Part shown: positions 7,669-15,662 of the stretch, one piece after another
How the letters are laid out: each line of letters opens with the position of its first letter
Position numbering within the stretch: the stretch's first letter is position 1
Assembly (NCBI GenBank): GCA_013694795.1
Contig: JACDBS010000084.1
Span: 1 to 18,124 of the forward strand
Source of the DNA: Chloroflexota bacterium
GTDB taxonomy: Bacteria; Chloroflexota; Limnocylindria; QHBO01
Direction: 5' to 3'
DNA: 18,124 bases
Notes under the pieces: model-generated
Databases searched by the model: none
What the model saw: only the letters and a program-made list of their open reading frames with translations
Told to the model about the DNA's origin: nothing
Made by a program: the position numbers and the translations under genes

Positions 7669-10311
7669 ATGACCCGAGCATCCCGCATTCGTCGGCCTGT
7701 GATCCAGCCGACGTCCCCCGAGCAGCCCGACACGCACGCGATGCTGGCCCACGCCGTGGAAGAGGCCGCGCGCCTGCTCAAAGCAGACGGGGCGATGGTC
7801 TACCTCGTCGAGGACGACCGGCTGCGCTTCGCCGTCGACGCCGGAATCCGCAACGAAGAGGCCCGGCAGCTCATTCGCGGCCTGTCGCTGCCGGTGGGCG
7901 TTGGTCTATTTGGGCACGCCGTGGCCACGGGCGAGGTGGTCGTCTCGCAGAACTATCGCCACGACAAGCAGTTCCAGCACTCTGCGGTCGCAGACCGGAT
8001 CGTCGCGGTCGCCAATATGCGATCGATGGCCGCGGCACCGCTCATCGCGGAGGGCGAGGTGATCGGTGCGCTGGGCGCCTACTCGTCTCGTGCCAATGAC
8101 TTCGATGAGGCCGAGATCGCCCTTCTGCGCGCCCTGGCCGATCACGCCGCCGCGACGGTCGCGAACCAGCGTCTCATCGATCGGCTCGCTCGCTCCCAGG
8201 AAGAGCTCGCCCACCGGGTCGAAGCCCAGCGCACGCTGGCCGAGATGGCAGCGCAACTCACATCGCTGCGGACTCCTTCCGAGGTGCTCACACAGACGCT
8301 CAAGGCGGCGGTGCGCCTGCTCAGGGGCCGTGGCGGGCAGATCGGCATGGTCATCACCCACCCGGATGGCTCGATGCGCTGGGGAGACGGCCACTCACTC
8401 GTGCACGGGGAGCTCGCGCCCTTTACAAAGTACGACCACACGACGGTCGACGACGGCGTATCGGGGCGCGCCCTGCATGAGGGCCGCGTCTCATGGACCG
8501 ATGATTACCTGATCGACGCTTCCTTCGCGCACGATCGGCCGTCAGACGAGATCGCCAGCGGGCTGGGGATCAGGGCCGTCATTGCCGCGCCGCTGATCGG
8601 CGCTTCTGGAGTCATCGGCGTCATTGGCGTCTACGCGGAAGAGCCATCCGCCTTCGACGCCGATGCCCGCGAGCTGCTGGGCCTGCTGGCCGACCAGGCC
8701 GCCATCGTCCTCGCCAACGCGCGCCTGGACGAGCAGTTGGGCGAGGAGTCCGCGGCCCTGGCGCGCCAGACCGCTTCCCAGCGCCGCCTTCTCCAGATCA
8801 ACGAGCGTCTGCTTTCTACCCTGGATCCGGCGTCGGTCCTCGAGCTCATCGCCGATGGACTCAAGACCGTGGTCTGGTACGACTATCTCGGCGTCTACCG
8901 TGTCGATCCATCCGAGGGCCTGCTGCGCCCTGTGCTGGCGCGAGACCGCAACGCGGAAGCCGTCCTGGGCTTCCCCATCCCTCGCGGCCAGGGTGTCACG
9001 TGGTGGAGCGTGGAGCACCGCGAGCCGGTGCTCCTCAACGATGCCCTCAGCGACCCGCGTGTCATCCGCATCCCGGGCACGCCCGACGAGCCCGAGGCGA
9101 TCATCATCGTGCCGCTCATCAGCGGCGACGAGGTCAGCGGTGCCATGAACATCGCGCGCCGTGGCGGGGTCGAGGTGGCATTCAGCGCCGCCGATTTCGA
9201 GCTTGTCCAGCTCTTCGCCGGCCAGGCGGCGGTGGCGATCACCAACGCTCGCTTGTACGAGCAGCTCCGCCAACTGTACGCGGAGGTTGAGGAGTCGGAG
9301 CGCCGGTACCGGCACCTGGTCGACAACTCGCCCGACATTGTGTGGAGCGTCGACGACGAGGGGAATTTCAACTTCTTCAGCGATTCGCTCGAGGCTCGCA
9401 CCGGCTGGAAGGCGCAGGACCTGCTCGGTCGGCACTTCACGACCTTCGCCGGCGAAGGGACCCTGCCGTCGGCCGTCTCGGCCTGGGCGAGGCTCCAGTC
9501 GGAACCGAACCGCGAGCAGCGCGTGCGCCTTGATCTGCCACTGCCCGATGGGCGCCTCGCGCAGACCGAGGTGGCGATGACCGGGACGGTGGTGGATGGC
9601 CGCTTCGCAGGCGCGCATGGATCAGTGCGCGACATCAGCGAGCGCGAGCGCCTCGAGGGCGACCTGCGCGGGCAGGCCGCCGAGCTGGCGGCCAGCCAGG
9701 AGCGCGCGCATCTCGCTCGCGAGCTCCATGATTCGGTCACACAGGCGCTCTTCAGCATGGGTCTCACCCTGCGCACCCTGGAGCTGCTGCTCGGCGTCGA
9801 TGAAAGTGCGGCCAGGACCAAGCTGGGAGAGGCGCGCGAGCTCCAACAGGACGCGCTGGCCGAGATGCGAACACTCCTCTTCGAGCTGCGACCCGCGTCG
9901 CTCGAGTCCGATGGCCTGGTGCAGGCGCTGCGCACCCACGCAACCGCCGTTCAGCGTCGTACGGGCCTGGTGATCGTCGTTGACGCCGAGCCGATAGACC
10001 GTCTGCCGCTGACGTCCGAAGAAGCCCTGTATCGCATTGGCCAGGAGGCGCTTCACAACGTGGTCAAGCACGCCAACGCGGAGAACGCGACCATTCGCAT
10101 CCTGCGCGAGGGCGATCGCATCAGGGTGTCGATCACCGATGACGGCGCCGGCTTCGAGCCCGAGCAGGTTCCGCGCGGCCACCTGGGGCTCATCGGCATG
10201 CGTCAGCGAGTCGACCTGGTCGGGGGCGACCTGCGGGTGGAGAGCCGAACCGGCGGCGGCACCATCATCGAGGCCAGCGTCCCTATCGACGAGGTTGAGT
10301 CGGCGGAATGA
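7669..10311 (+). CDS. Soluble multi-GAF/PAS sensor histidine kinase, NarX/LiaS-type (HisKA_3)
   Basis: An 880-aa kinase without transmembrane segments, so its signal is cytoplasmic. Domain order: GAF1 (about 21-168), GAF2 (about 185-352), GAF3 (about 370-525), PAS (about 542-660, RYRHLVDNSPDIVWSVDDEG), HisKA_3 dimerisation domain (about 677-745), HATPase (about 780-876). The phosphoacceptor is His687 in LARELHDSVTQALFSMG. EALYRIGQEALHNVVKHA is the N-box, DDGAGFEP the G1 box and GHLGLIGMRQRV the G2 region. Short coiled-coil-like linkers join the GAF domains (for example ANQRLIDRLARSQEELAHRVE). The GAF ligands are not predictable; I see no obvious chromophore or iron-sulfur cysteine set. HisKA_3 kinases pair with LuxR-type regulators, so the 6015-6662 protein is the likely partner. 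The small receiver at 10374 lies 62 nt downstream. Confidence 0.94.
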   Translation: MTRASRIRRPVIQPTSPEQPDTHAMLAHAVEEAARLLKADGAMVYLVEDDRLRFAVDAGIRNEEARQLIRGLSLPVGVGLFGHAVATGEVVVSQNYRHDKQFQHSAVADRIVAVANMRSMAAAPLIAEGEVIGALGAYSSRANDFDEAEIALLRALADHAAATVANQRLIDRLARSQEELAHRVEAQRTLAEMAAQLTSLRTPSEVLTQTLKAAVRLLRGRGGQIGMVITHPDGSMRWGDGHSLVHGELAPFTKYDHTTVDDGVSGRALHEGRVSWTDDYLIDASFAHDRPSDEIASGLGIRAVIAAPLIGASGVIGVIGVYAEEPSAFDADARELLGLLADQAAIVLANARLDEQLGEESAALARQTASQRRLLQINERLLSTLDPASVLELIADGLKTVVWYDYLGVYRVDPSEGLLRPVLARDRNAEAVLGFPIPRGQGVTWWSVEHREPVLLNDALSDPRVIRIPGTPDEPEAIIIVPLISGDEVSGAMNIARRGGVEVAFSAADFELVQLFAGQAAVAITNARLYEQLRQLYAEVEESERRYRHLVDNSPDIVWSVDDEGNFNFFSDSLEARTGWKAQDLLGRHFTTFAGEGTLPSAVSAWARLQSEPNREQRVRLDLPLPDGRLAQTEVAMTGTVVDGRFAGAHGSVRDISERERLEGDLRGQAAELAASQERAHLARELHDSVTQALFSMGLTLRTLELLLGVDESAARTKLGEARELQQDALAEMRTLLFELRPASLESDGLVQALRTHATAVQRRTGLVIVVDAEPIDRLPLTSEEALYRIGQEALHNVVKHANAENATIRILREGDRIRVSITDDGAGFEPEQVPRGHLGLIGMRQRVDLVGGDLRVESRTGGGTIIEASVPIDEVESAE

Positions 10312-10361
10312 CGTAGGGCCCGCTGCGCCATCCGGCCAGCGTGCGTTGCCCTTTGAAGCGC

Positions 10362-10367
10362 TACCTT
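10362..10367 (+). promoter_or_regulatory. -10-like box TACCTT, 6 nt before the small receiver ATG
   Basis: TACCTT is followed by 6 nt and the ATG at 10374. It has the same geometry as the boxes before mgtE and pxpA and would give a leaderless mRNA separate from the upstream kinase. No -35 is seen. Confidence 0.4.
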
Positions 10368-10373
10368 GCCTCC

Positions 10374-10766
10374 ATGACCTTCAGCCCGCGCCCCGCTGCG
10401 CCCTCGATCCCGAGGCTGGTGATCGTTGATGCCGATCGCCGCGTCCAGCAGAGCCTGGCGGATCTGCTGGGCGTCAGCGGAGAGGTCGACGTGGTCGGCC
10501 GCGCAGGTGACGTGCGCGCCGCGCTCAAGGAGGTGGAGCGCCGGCATCCGGATGTCGTGCTCGTCGACCCGCGCCTACCTGACTTGGAGGCCGGGCTCGC
10601 GCTCATCCGTGGTCTGGGAACCGCGTGGCCCGGGCTGCGGATCGTGACGACGGGCTGGAACGACACGGATGGCCACTCCGTTGGCGACCCAACCACGCTC
10701 TACGTGAGCAGGACCGGGTCGCCGGAAGAGTTCGTGTCGGCCATCGTGGCCTGCTGCGCGCGCTAG
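10374..10766 (+). CDS. Stand-alone receiver-like protein with altered conserved residues
   Basis: The protein is 130 aa from ATG 10374; an earlier in-frame ATG at 10341 would add a poor 11-residue leader. It is a single receiver fold. Asp65 in VVLVDPRLPD fits the phosphoacceptor, and Asp19/Asp21 in VIVDADRRV replace the usual adjacent acidic pair. Thr92/Thr93 are in IVTTGW, and TGSPEEF is the region after beta-5. The normally invariant Lys is Arg113 (YVSRTGSPEEF), and Pro follows the phosphoacceptor Asp. It has no output domain. It may be a weakly phosphorylated or phospho-independent partner of the upstream kinase. Its stop overlaps the thrC stop tail-to-tail. Confidence 0.8.
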   Translation: MTFSPRPAAPSIPRLVIVDADRRVQQSLADLLGVSGEVDVVGRAGDVRAALKEVERRHPDVVLVDPRLPDLEAGLALIRGLGTAWPGLRIVTTGWNDTDGHSVGDPTTLYVSRTGSPEEFVSAIVACCAR

Positions 10767-11815
10767 AGCCCCATCGCGTCCCGGATCGCGGCGAAGCCGG
10801 GCGGGATCGGCGTCAGCGAGCCCTCCTCCGCCTGCACCACGTCGGGATCCTTGAGGCCGTGGCCGGTGAGCACGCACACGACGACCTCGGATGGACCGAT
10901 GCGCCGATCCGCGGCGAGCCGCCGCACCCCGGCCACCCCGGCTGCCGACGCAGGCTCGCAGAAGACGCCCTCGAGCTGGACGACCATGCGCTGCGCCTCG
11001 AGGATCTCGTCGTCGGTGACGGTTTCGATCAGTCCACCCGACTGGTCTCGGGCGGCAACCGCGCCATGCCACGACGCCGGGTTGCCGATCCTGATAGCGG
11101 TCGCCACCGTCTCGGGCGCCTCGATGGGCTCGCCCCGCACGATGGGGGCCGCACCCTCGGCCTGGAAGCCGAGCATGCGCGGGAGCTTGGCATCGGGCGT
11201 ATGGCCGGCATCGGCATAGCGACCGAAGCCCTGCCAGTAGGCGGTGATGTTGCCGGCGTTGCCGACGGGCAGCGCCAGCGCGTCGGGAGCTTTGCCGAGA
11301 GCATCCACGATCTCGAAGGCGCCGGTCTGCTGTCCCACCAGCCGGTCGGGGTTGGTCGAGTTCACCACCACCGCCACGCCCTCGTCACCCAGCCGTCGCA
11401 CCGCGCTGAGGGCGGCGTCGAAGTTGCCATCGACCATGATCAGGCGCGCCCCGGCGGCCAGAGCCTGGGCCAGCTTGCCACGCGCGACCTTGCCGGCAGG
11501 CAGGATCACGTGGCAGGGCAAGCCGGCGGCGGCGGCGTAGGCGGCGGCCGAGGCGGACGTGTTCCCGGTCGAGGCGCACACGATGGCGCGCGCGCCGCCC
11601 GCGACCGCCCGGTTGACGGCCAGCACCATGCCGCGGTCCTTGAACGAGCCGGTCGGATTCATGCCCTCGAACTTCAGGTGGAGCCGCTCCAGGCCCATCT
11701 CGGCGCCCAGCCGTCGCGCGTGGATCAGCGGCGTGCCGCCCTCGCCCAAGGTGATCGGGAAGCTCTCGTCGTCGCGGGCCAGCAGATCGCGGTAGCGCTC
11801 GAGCAGGGCCTTCAC
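10763..11815 (-). CDS. thrC: Threonine synthase
   Basis: This PLP enzyme converts O-phosphohomoserine to threonine, the step after ThrB. It is 350 aa from GTG 11815. The PLP lysine is Lys59 in GMNPTGSFKDRGM. GEGGTPLI is at about 24-31, ASTGNTSASAAAYAA binds the PLP phosphate side, and PVGNAGNITAYWQGF is typical of the family. Near the end are EGVFCEPASAAGVAG and CVLTGHGLKDPD. The GTG overlaps the TGA of kgd (GTGA), which sets the start and suggests coupling; frame open further upstream lies inside kgd. The TAG stop at 10765-10763 shares three bases with the TAG of the convergent receiver gene. Confidence 0.96.
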   Translation of the reverse strand: MKALLERYRDLLARDDESFPITLGEGGTPLIHARRLGAEMGLERLHLKFEGMNPTGSFKDRGMVLAVNRAVAGGARAIVCASTGNTSASAAAYAAAAGLPCHVILPAGKVARGKLAQALAAGARLIMVDGNFDAALSAVRRLGDEGVAVVVNSTNPDRLVGQQTGAFEIVDALGKAPDALALPVGNAGNITAYWQGFGRYADAGHTPDAKLPRMLGFQAEGAAPIVRGEPIEAPETVATAIRIGNPASWHGAVAARDQSGGLIETVTDDEILEAQRMVVQLEGVFCEPASAAGVAGVRRLAADRRIGPSEVVVCVLTGHGLKDPDVVQAEEGSLTPIPPGFAAIRDAMGL

Positions 11816-14800
11816 CGCTCGGTGAGCGCCTCGCGCACGATGCGGGCCTGCTCGACCTGGTGCGCTGCCGGATATCCCTCGGCCGGGCGCGAGCGCTCGG
11901 GGCGACTGATGTCGCCCAGGGGGATCTTGTATGGGACCAGGTGCCGAATTCGGGGCAGCACGAACTTGCGCGCGCCCATGTTGCGCGGTTCTTCCTGGAC
12001 CCATGCGAACGACTGGATCGTCTGGTATCGGTCGATCACCACCTGGAGCTCGTCAGTGGGGAACGGATACAGTCGTTCCACCCGCACCACCGCCACATCG
12101 GACGCCGCTTCGAACGCATCGGAGCCGATGAGGTCGTAGTAGACCTTGCCGCTGCACAGCAGCAGACGCCGGACCTGCGCCGCCGCCGCCGCATCGGTCG
12201 CGAAGCGTGGGTCGTCGATGACCGACTGGAACGTGCCGGTTGCCAGCTCGGAGCGGCGCGACGCCGCCTGTGGCAGGCGCAGCAGGGACTTCGGCGTCAT
12301 CACCACCAGGGGTCGCGCGTCGTGATGGCGCGCCTGGCGCCGCAGCAGGTGAAAGTACTGCGCCGGGGTCGTCGGGTAGACGACGCGGATGTTCCCCTCG
12401 GCCCCGAGCGCCAGGAAGCGTTCCAGCCGCGCCGATGAGTGCTCCGGCCCTGAGCCTTCGTAGCCATGCGGCAGGAGGAGCGTCAGCCGGGACGTCTGTC
12501 GCCACTTTGCGAGCCCCGAAACCAGGAACTGGTCGATGATGATCTCCGCCCCGTTGACGAAGTCGCCGTATTGCGCCTCCCACAGCACCAGCGCGTCGGG
12601 GGCGGTGACCGCGTAGCCGTACTCGAAGCCAAGACAGGCGTACTCGCTCAGGGGCGAGTTATGAAGCTCGAAGCTCGCCTTCGACCCCGGCAGGTGCTGG
12701 AGCGGCACGTGCCGCTCCCCGCTGCGAGCGTCCCATAGCCCGGCGTGCCGCTGGCTGAACGTGCCGCGCACCGTGTCCTGGCCGGTGAGGCGGATGGGGG
12801 TGCCTTCGCGCAGGAGCGCCGCGAAGGCGAGCAGCTCGGCATGGCCCCAGTCGATGCGCGCCTCATCCGCGTCGAGTGCCACCGCCCGCCGCTCGAGCTG
12901 CTTCACCAGCTTGGGATGGATGGCGAAGCCCGCCGGCACCGTACCCAAGCCGTCGTTGAGCTTGCGCAGCGTCTTCAAGGGCACGGCGGTCTCCGGCTCG
13001 GAGACCGGCTGTTCGGGCGGCAGCGCTTCGGAGCCGCGGTCCAGCTCCTTCTCGCTCTCGTCGACACCCTTGCGGACCGACGCCTGGCGCCGCGCCAGGT
13101 CGCGCTGCATCTCCTTGACCATGCGGGCAGCCTGCTCGGCGCTGATCACGCCGGCCTCCACCAGTTGGGCCTGGTACAGCTCGCGCACGGACCGATGCTT
13201 GGCGATGCTGGCGTACATGGCCGGCTGCGAATAGGCCGGCTCGTCGCCCTCGTTGTGCCCGTAGCGCCGATACCCCACCAGATCGATCACGAAGTCGTGG
13301 CCGAAGCTCTCGCGGTACATCATGGCAAGGCGGGCGGCGGCCAGGCACGCCTCGGGATCGTCGGCGTTGACGTGGACGATCGGCGCGTCAAAGCCCTTGG
13401 CCAGATCGGAGCTGTAATCGGTCGATCGGCCCTCTCGCGGGCCGGTGGTGAAGCCGACCTGGTTGTTGGCGATGAGGTGCACGGTCCCGCCGGTGGAGTA
13501 CCCGTCCAGCCGCGCCAGGTTGAGCGTCTCGGCCACCACCCCCTGTGCCGCGAACGCCGCGTCTCCGTGAATGAGCAGCGGGAGCGTGTTGGCGTGGTCG
13601 AGATGCGCGATCGGTCCGGATCGGTCGGTCTGCTCGGCGCGCGTGCGCCCGGTGATCACCGGATTGACCGCTTCCAGGTGGCTCGGATTGGGCGAGAGGA
13701 TGACACGCACCTCCTCGTCGTCCGCGGTCAGGTAGCCGCCCTCGGCTCCCAGGTGGTACTTCACGTCGTCCGAGCCGCCCTTTGGCGACGTGGGCGCCTC
13801 CACGCCGGCGCGCCCCGCCTCGAACTCGGACAGGATGGCCTCGTAGCTGACGCCGACCACGTGTGCCAGCACGTTCAGCCGGCCGCGGTGCGCCATACCG
13901 ATGACGACCTTGCGAGCTCCCTGGTCGGCGGCATCGCCCAGGATCACATCGAGCATCGGCACCATGCTGTCCAGGCCTTCGATGCTGAAGCGCTTCTGCC
14001 CCAGGTAGGCCTTGTGGAGGAACCGCTCCAGCGTCTCGACGCTGATGAGCCGCTCGAGCAGCGCGACCCTGTCGTCGTCCTCCATGGGCCGCCGATGCTC
14101 GCCCGACTCGATCACGCGGCGGAGCCAGACGCGCTCGGTGTGCGAGCCGATGTGCTCGACCTCGTAGGCGATGGTGCCCGAGTACGTCTGGCGCAGATGC
14201 GGGAGGGCTTCGGCCAGGGTGGCTCCCGGCACGTAGATGCGCAGCAGCTCGGCCGGGATGGCCTCCATGCTCGCGGGGCTCAGACCCAGGGGCGCCGGGT
14301 CGAGGGCGGGATCGCCCGGCGGGGCGGCGCCGAGCGGATCGAGCTGTGCCGCCATGTGGCCGAAGTGGCGGTAAGCCTTGATCAGGGCCATGGCGGCGGC
14401 GACCGCCTTGAGCTGCTCGTGGGTGTCGCTGTCGGTCGCAGACGGCGGTGGGGCTCCGGCGGCCTCGGCGGCCGCCGGCATCGGCTCAGCAGAGGTCACG
14501 TCCGCCGTGCGCGCGCCCATGGCGCCGAAGGCATCGGCATAGAAGTCGTCCTCGCCGGAGAGCAGGTCGTCGATCCGCTTGAGGAAGAAGCCCGACTCGG
14601 CGCCCTGGATGATGCGGTGATCGTAGGTGGAGGTGATGGTCATGCGCCGATCGCCGCCGACCGTCTTGATGGTCCCCGTGGCGACGATGGTGCCCTGGTT
14701 CGGCATGAGCCGGGGGACCGACGCGCTGGTGCCCAGCGTGCCGGGATTCGTGAGCGTGATGGTGGCGCCGACGAATTCATCGGCTGCAAGCTTGTTGGTC

Positions 14801-15447
14801 CGGGCCTTCTCGACGACCTCCTCGTAGCGGGCGTGGAAGGCGGCGAAGTCCATCTGGTCGGCGGCCCTGATGACCGGCACCACCAGGAAGCGGCTGCCAT
14901 CGGTGCGCTCCACGTCCACCGCCAGGCCCAGGTTGATGCCGCCCGGGTCGACGCGATAGGCCTGCTCGTCGATGGTCGCGAAGTAGTGGCTCATGCTCCG
15001 TTGCGCCGTCGCGGCCTGCACGATCGCCCAGCCGATGAGGTGGGTGAAGCTCACCTTGCGCGGCGCGATCTGCCCATTGAGCTCCTTCCGGCGTGCCTCG
15101 AGCGTGGCAACGTCGATCTCGCGGAAGCTCGTGGCGGTGGGCACGCCCAAGCTGGCCACCATGTTCCTCGCCAGCGCTGCGGCAGGACCCTTGATGAGGG
15201 TTGCACCTTTCGGGGCCGATGCGGCGGTCGGGGCAGCATCAGCCGCTGGTGTCCCGGCCGCGGGAGCCTGCTGGCTGCCATTGGTCGGCTCCGCGGCCGT
15301 CGCGACCGGCTCGAAGCCGCCGGCGCCAGAGTCGAAGAGGCTGCGCCATTGCGGATCCACGCTCGCAGGGTCGCGCCGGTACCGCTCGTACAGGTCGGCG
15401 ACGTAGCCGGCGTTGAGGAGATTCAGCTCATCCAGGGTCGAAGACAT
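11812..15447 (-). CDS. kgd: Multifunctional 2-oxoglutarate dehydrogenase E1 with fused E2 succinyltransferase domain (Kgd/OdhA type)
   Basis: This TCA-cycle enzyme is 1211 aa. It decarboxylates 2-oxoglutarate with thiamine diphosphate and has a fused succinyltransferase domain, as in mycobacterial KGD and corynebacterial OdhA. An E1o N-terminal helix (LNAGYVADLYERYRRDPASVDPQWRSLF in part, residues 10-38) is followed by an Ala/Pro linker. The E2 catalytic domain (about 85-310) contains FTHLIGWAIVQA and TSTYDHRIIQGAESG; the Gln in IIQGAESG matches actinobacterial Kgd. The E1 part (about 340-1205) has GMAHRGRLNVL, NPSHLEAVNPV, LIHGDAAFAAQGVVAETLNL (thiamine site), YRRYGHNEGDEP, SGQDTVRGTFSQRH, WEAQYGDFVNGA and LLPHGYEGSGPEHSSARLERF. 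There is no lipoyl domain, so a lipoylated partner must be encoded elsewhere. A TATCCT box lies 9 nt before the ATG. It is coupled to thrC and divergent from pxpABC. Confidence 0.96.
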   Translation of the reverse strand: MSSTLDELNLLNAGYVADLYERYRRDPASVDPQWRSLFDSGAGGFEPVATAAEPTNGSQQAPAAGTPAADAAPTAASAPKGATLIKGPAAALARNMVASLGVPTATSFREIDVATLEARRKELNGQIAPRKVSFTHLIGWAIVQAATAQRSMSHYFATIDEQAYRVDPGGINLGLAVDVERTDGSRFLVVPVIRAADQMDFAAFHARYEEVVEKARTNKLAADEFVGATITLTNPGTLGTSASVPRLMPNQGTIVATGTIKTVGGDRRMTITSTYDHRIIQGAESGFFLKRIDDLLSGEDDFYADAFGAMGARTADVTSAEPMPAAAEAAGAPPPSATDSDTHEQLKAVAAAMALIKAYRHFGHMAAQLDPLGAAPPGDPALDPAPLGLSPASMEAIPAELLRIYVPGATLAEALPHLRQTYSGTIAYEVEHIGSHTERVWLRRVIESGEHRRPMEDDDRVALLERLISVETLERFLHKAYLGQKRFSIEGLDSMVPMLDVILGDAADQGARKVVIGMAHRGRLNVLAHVVGVSYEAILSEFEAGRAGVEAPTSPKGGSDDVKYHLGAEGGYLTADDEEVRVILSPNPSHLEAVNPVITGRTRAEQTDRSGPIAHLDHANTLPLLIHGDAAFAAQGVVAETLNLARLDGYSTGGTVHLIANNQVGFTTGPREGRSTDYSSDLAKGFDAPIVHVNADDPEACLAAARLAMMYRESFGHDFVIDLVGYRRYGHNEGDEPAYSQPAMYASIAKHRSVRELYQAQLVEAGVISAEQAARMVKEMQRDLARRQASVRKGVDESEKELDRGSEALPPEQPVSEPETAVPLKTLRKLNDGLGTVPAGFAIHPKLVKQLERRAVALDADEARIDWGHAELLAFAALLREGTPIRLTGQDTVRGTFSQRHAGLWDARSGERHVPLQHLPGSKASFELHNSPLSEYACLGFEYGYAVTAPDALVLWEAQYGDFVNGAEIIIDQFLVSGLAKWRQTSRLTLLLPHGYEGSGPEHSSARLERFLALGAEGNIRVVYPTTPAQYFHLLRRQARHHDARPLVVMTPKSLLRLPQAASRRSELATGTFQSVIDDPRFATDAAAAAQVRRLLLCSGKVYYDLIGSDAFEAASDVAVVRVERLYPFPTDELQVVIDRYQTIQSFAWVQEEPRNMGARKFVLPRIRHLVPYKIPLGDISRPERSRPAEGYPAAHQVEQARIVREALTER

Positions 15448-15456
15448 GTCCCATCA

Positions 15457-15462
15457 AGGATA
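15457..15462 (-). promoter_or_regulatory. -10-like box TATCCT, 9 nt before kgd ATG
   Basis: On the minus strand TATCCT precedes the ATG by 9 nt, leaving at most a few leader bases. The inverted repeat at 15481-15496 would overlap the -35 position. No recognisable -35 is seen. Confidence 0.5.
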
Positions 15463-15480
15463 CGGCGCCGAACCGCACTC

Positions 15481-15496
15481 GCGAGGCGCACCTCGC
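15481..15496. repeat. Inverted repeat GCGAGG-cgca-CCTCGC upstream of kgd
   Basis: A perfect 6-bp inverted repeat with a 4-bp centre. It lies where the -35 region of the kgd promoter should be, so it is a candidate operator. It is GC-rich, so chance occurrence is not negligible. Confidence 0.35.
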
Positions 15497-15558
15497 GTCG
15501 GCTAAGCCTCGGCTCCGCTCGCCGTTGTGTGTCGGCCTGGAACAATACGCGCGTGGCG

Positions 15559-15613
15559 GCACATTGCACGGCCGATGCGGCCTCGGCAATGTGCGCTCAA
15601 AGGGACAATGTGC
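15559..15613. repeat. Inverted repeat GCACATTGC/GCAATGTGC plus a third half-site, between kgd and pxpA
   Basis: Perfect 9-bp arms at 15559-15567 and 15586-15594 enclose an inner 5-bp stem (GGCCG-atg-CGGCC). A further CAATGTGC lies at 15606-15613, 19 bp downstream of the second arm's copy. It sits between the divergent kgd and pxpA start boxes. No T-tract follows, so an operator is more likely than a terminator. The 215-nt intergenic region (15448-15662) otherwise holds only the two promoter boxes and the smaller repeat at 15481. Confidence 0.6.
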
Positions 15614-15650
15614 AGGCCGCGTCGGAGCTGGTGGGCCGCCGGCCGCTGAG

Positions 15651-15656
15651 TAGGAT
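15651..15656 (+). promoter_or_regulatory. -10-like box TAGGAT, 6 nt before pxpA ATG
   Basis: TAGGAT is followed by 6 nt and the ATG at 15663, the same leaderless geometry as mgtE. The CAATGTGC half-sites lie about 40-65 bp upstream. No -35 is visible. Confidence 0.45.
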
Positions 15657-15662
15657 GGCGGC

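Noticed and set aside
6721..7752. A 343-codon minus-strand frame across the membrane protein and the gap
   Set aside because: Low-complexity Arg/Pro/His-rich sequence without motifs. The small membrane protein in another frame has a Shine-Dalgarno, hydrophobic helices and a terminator.
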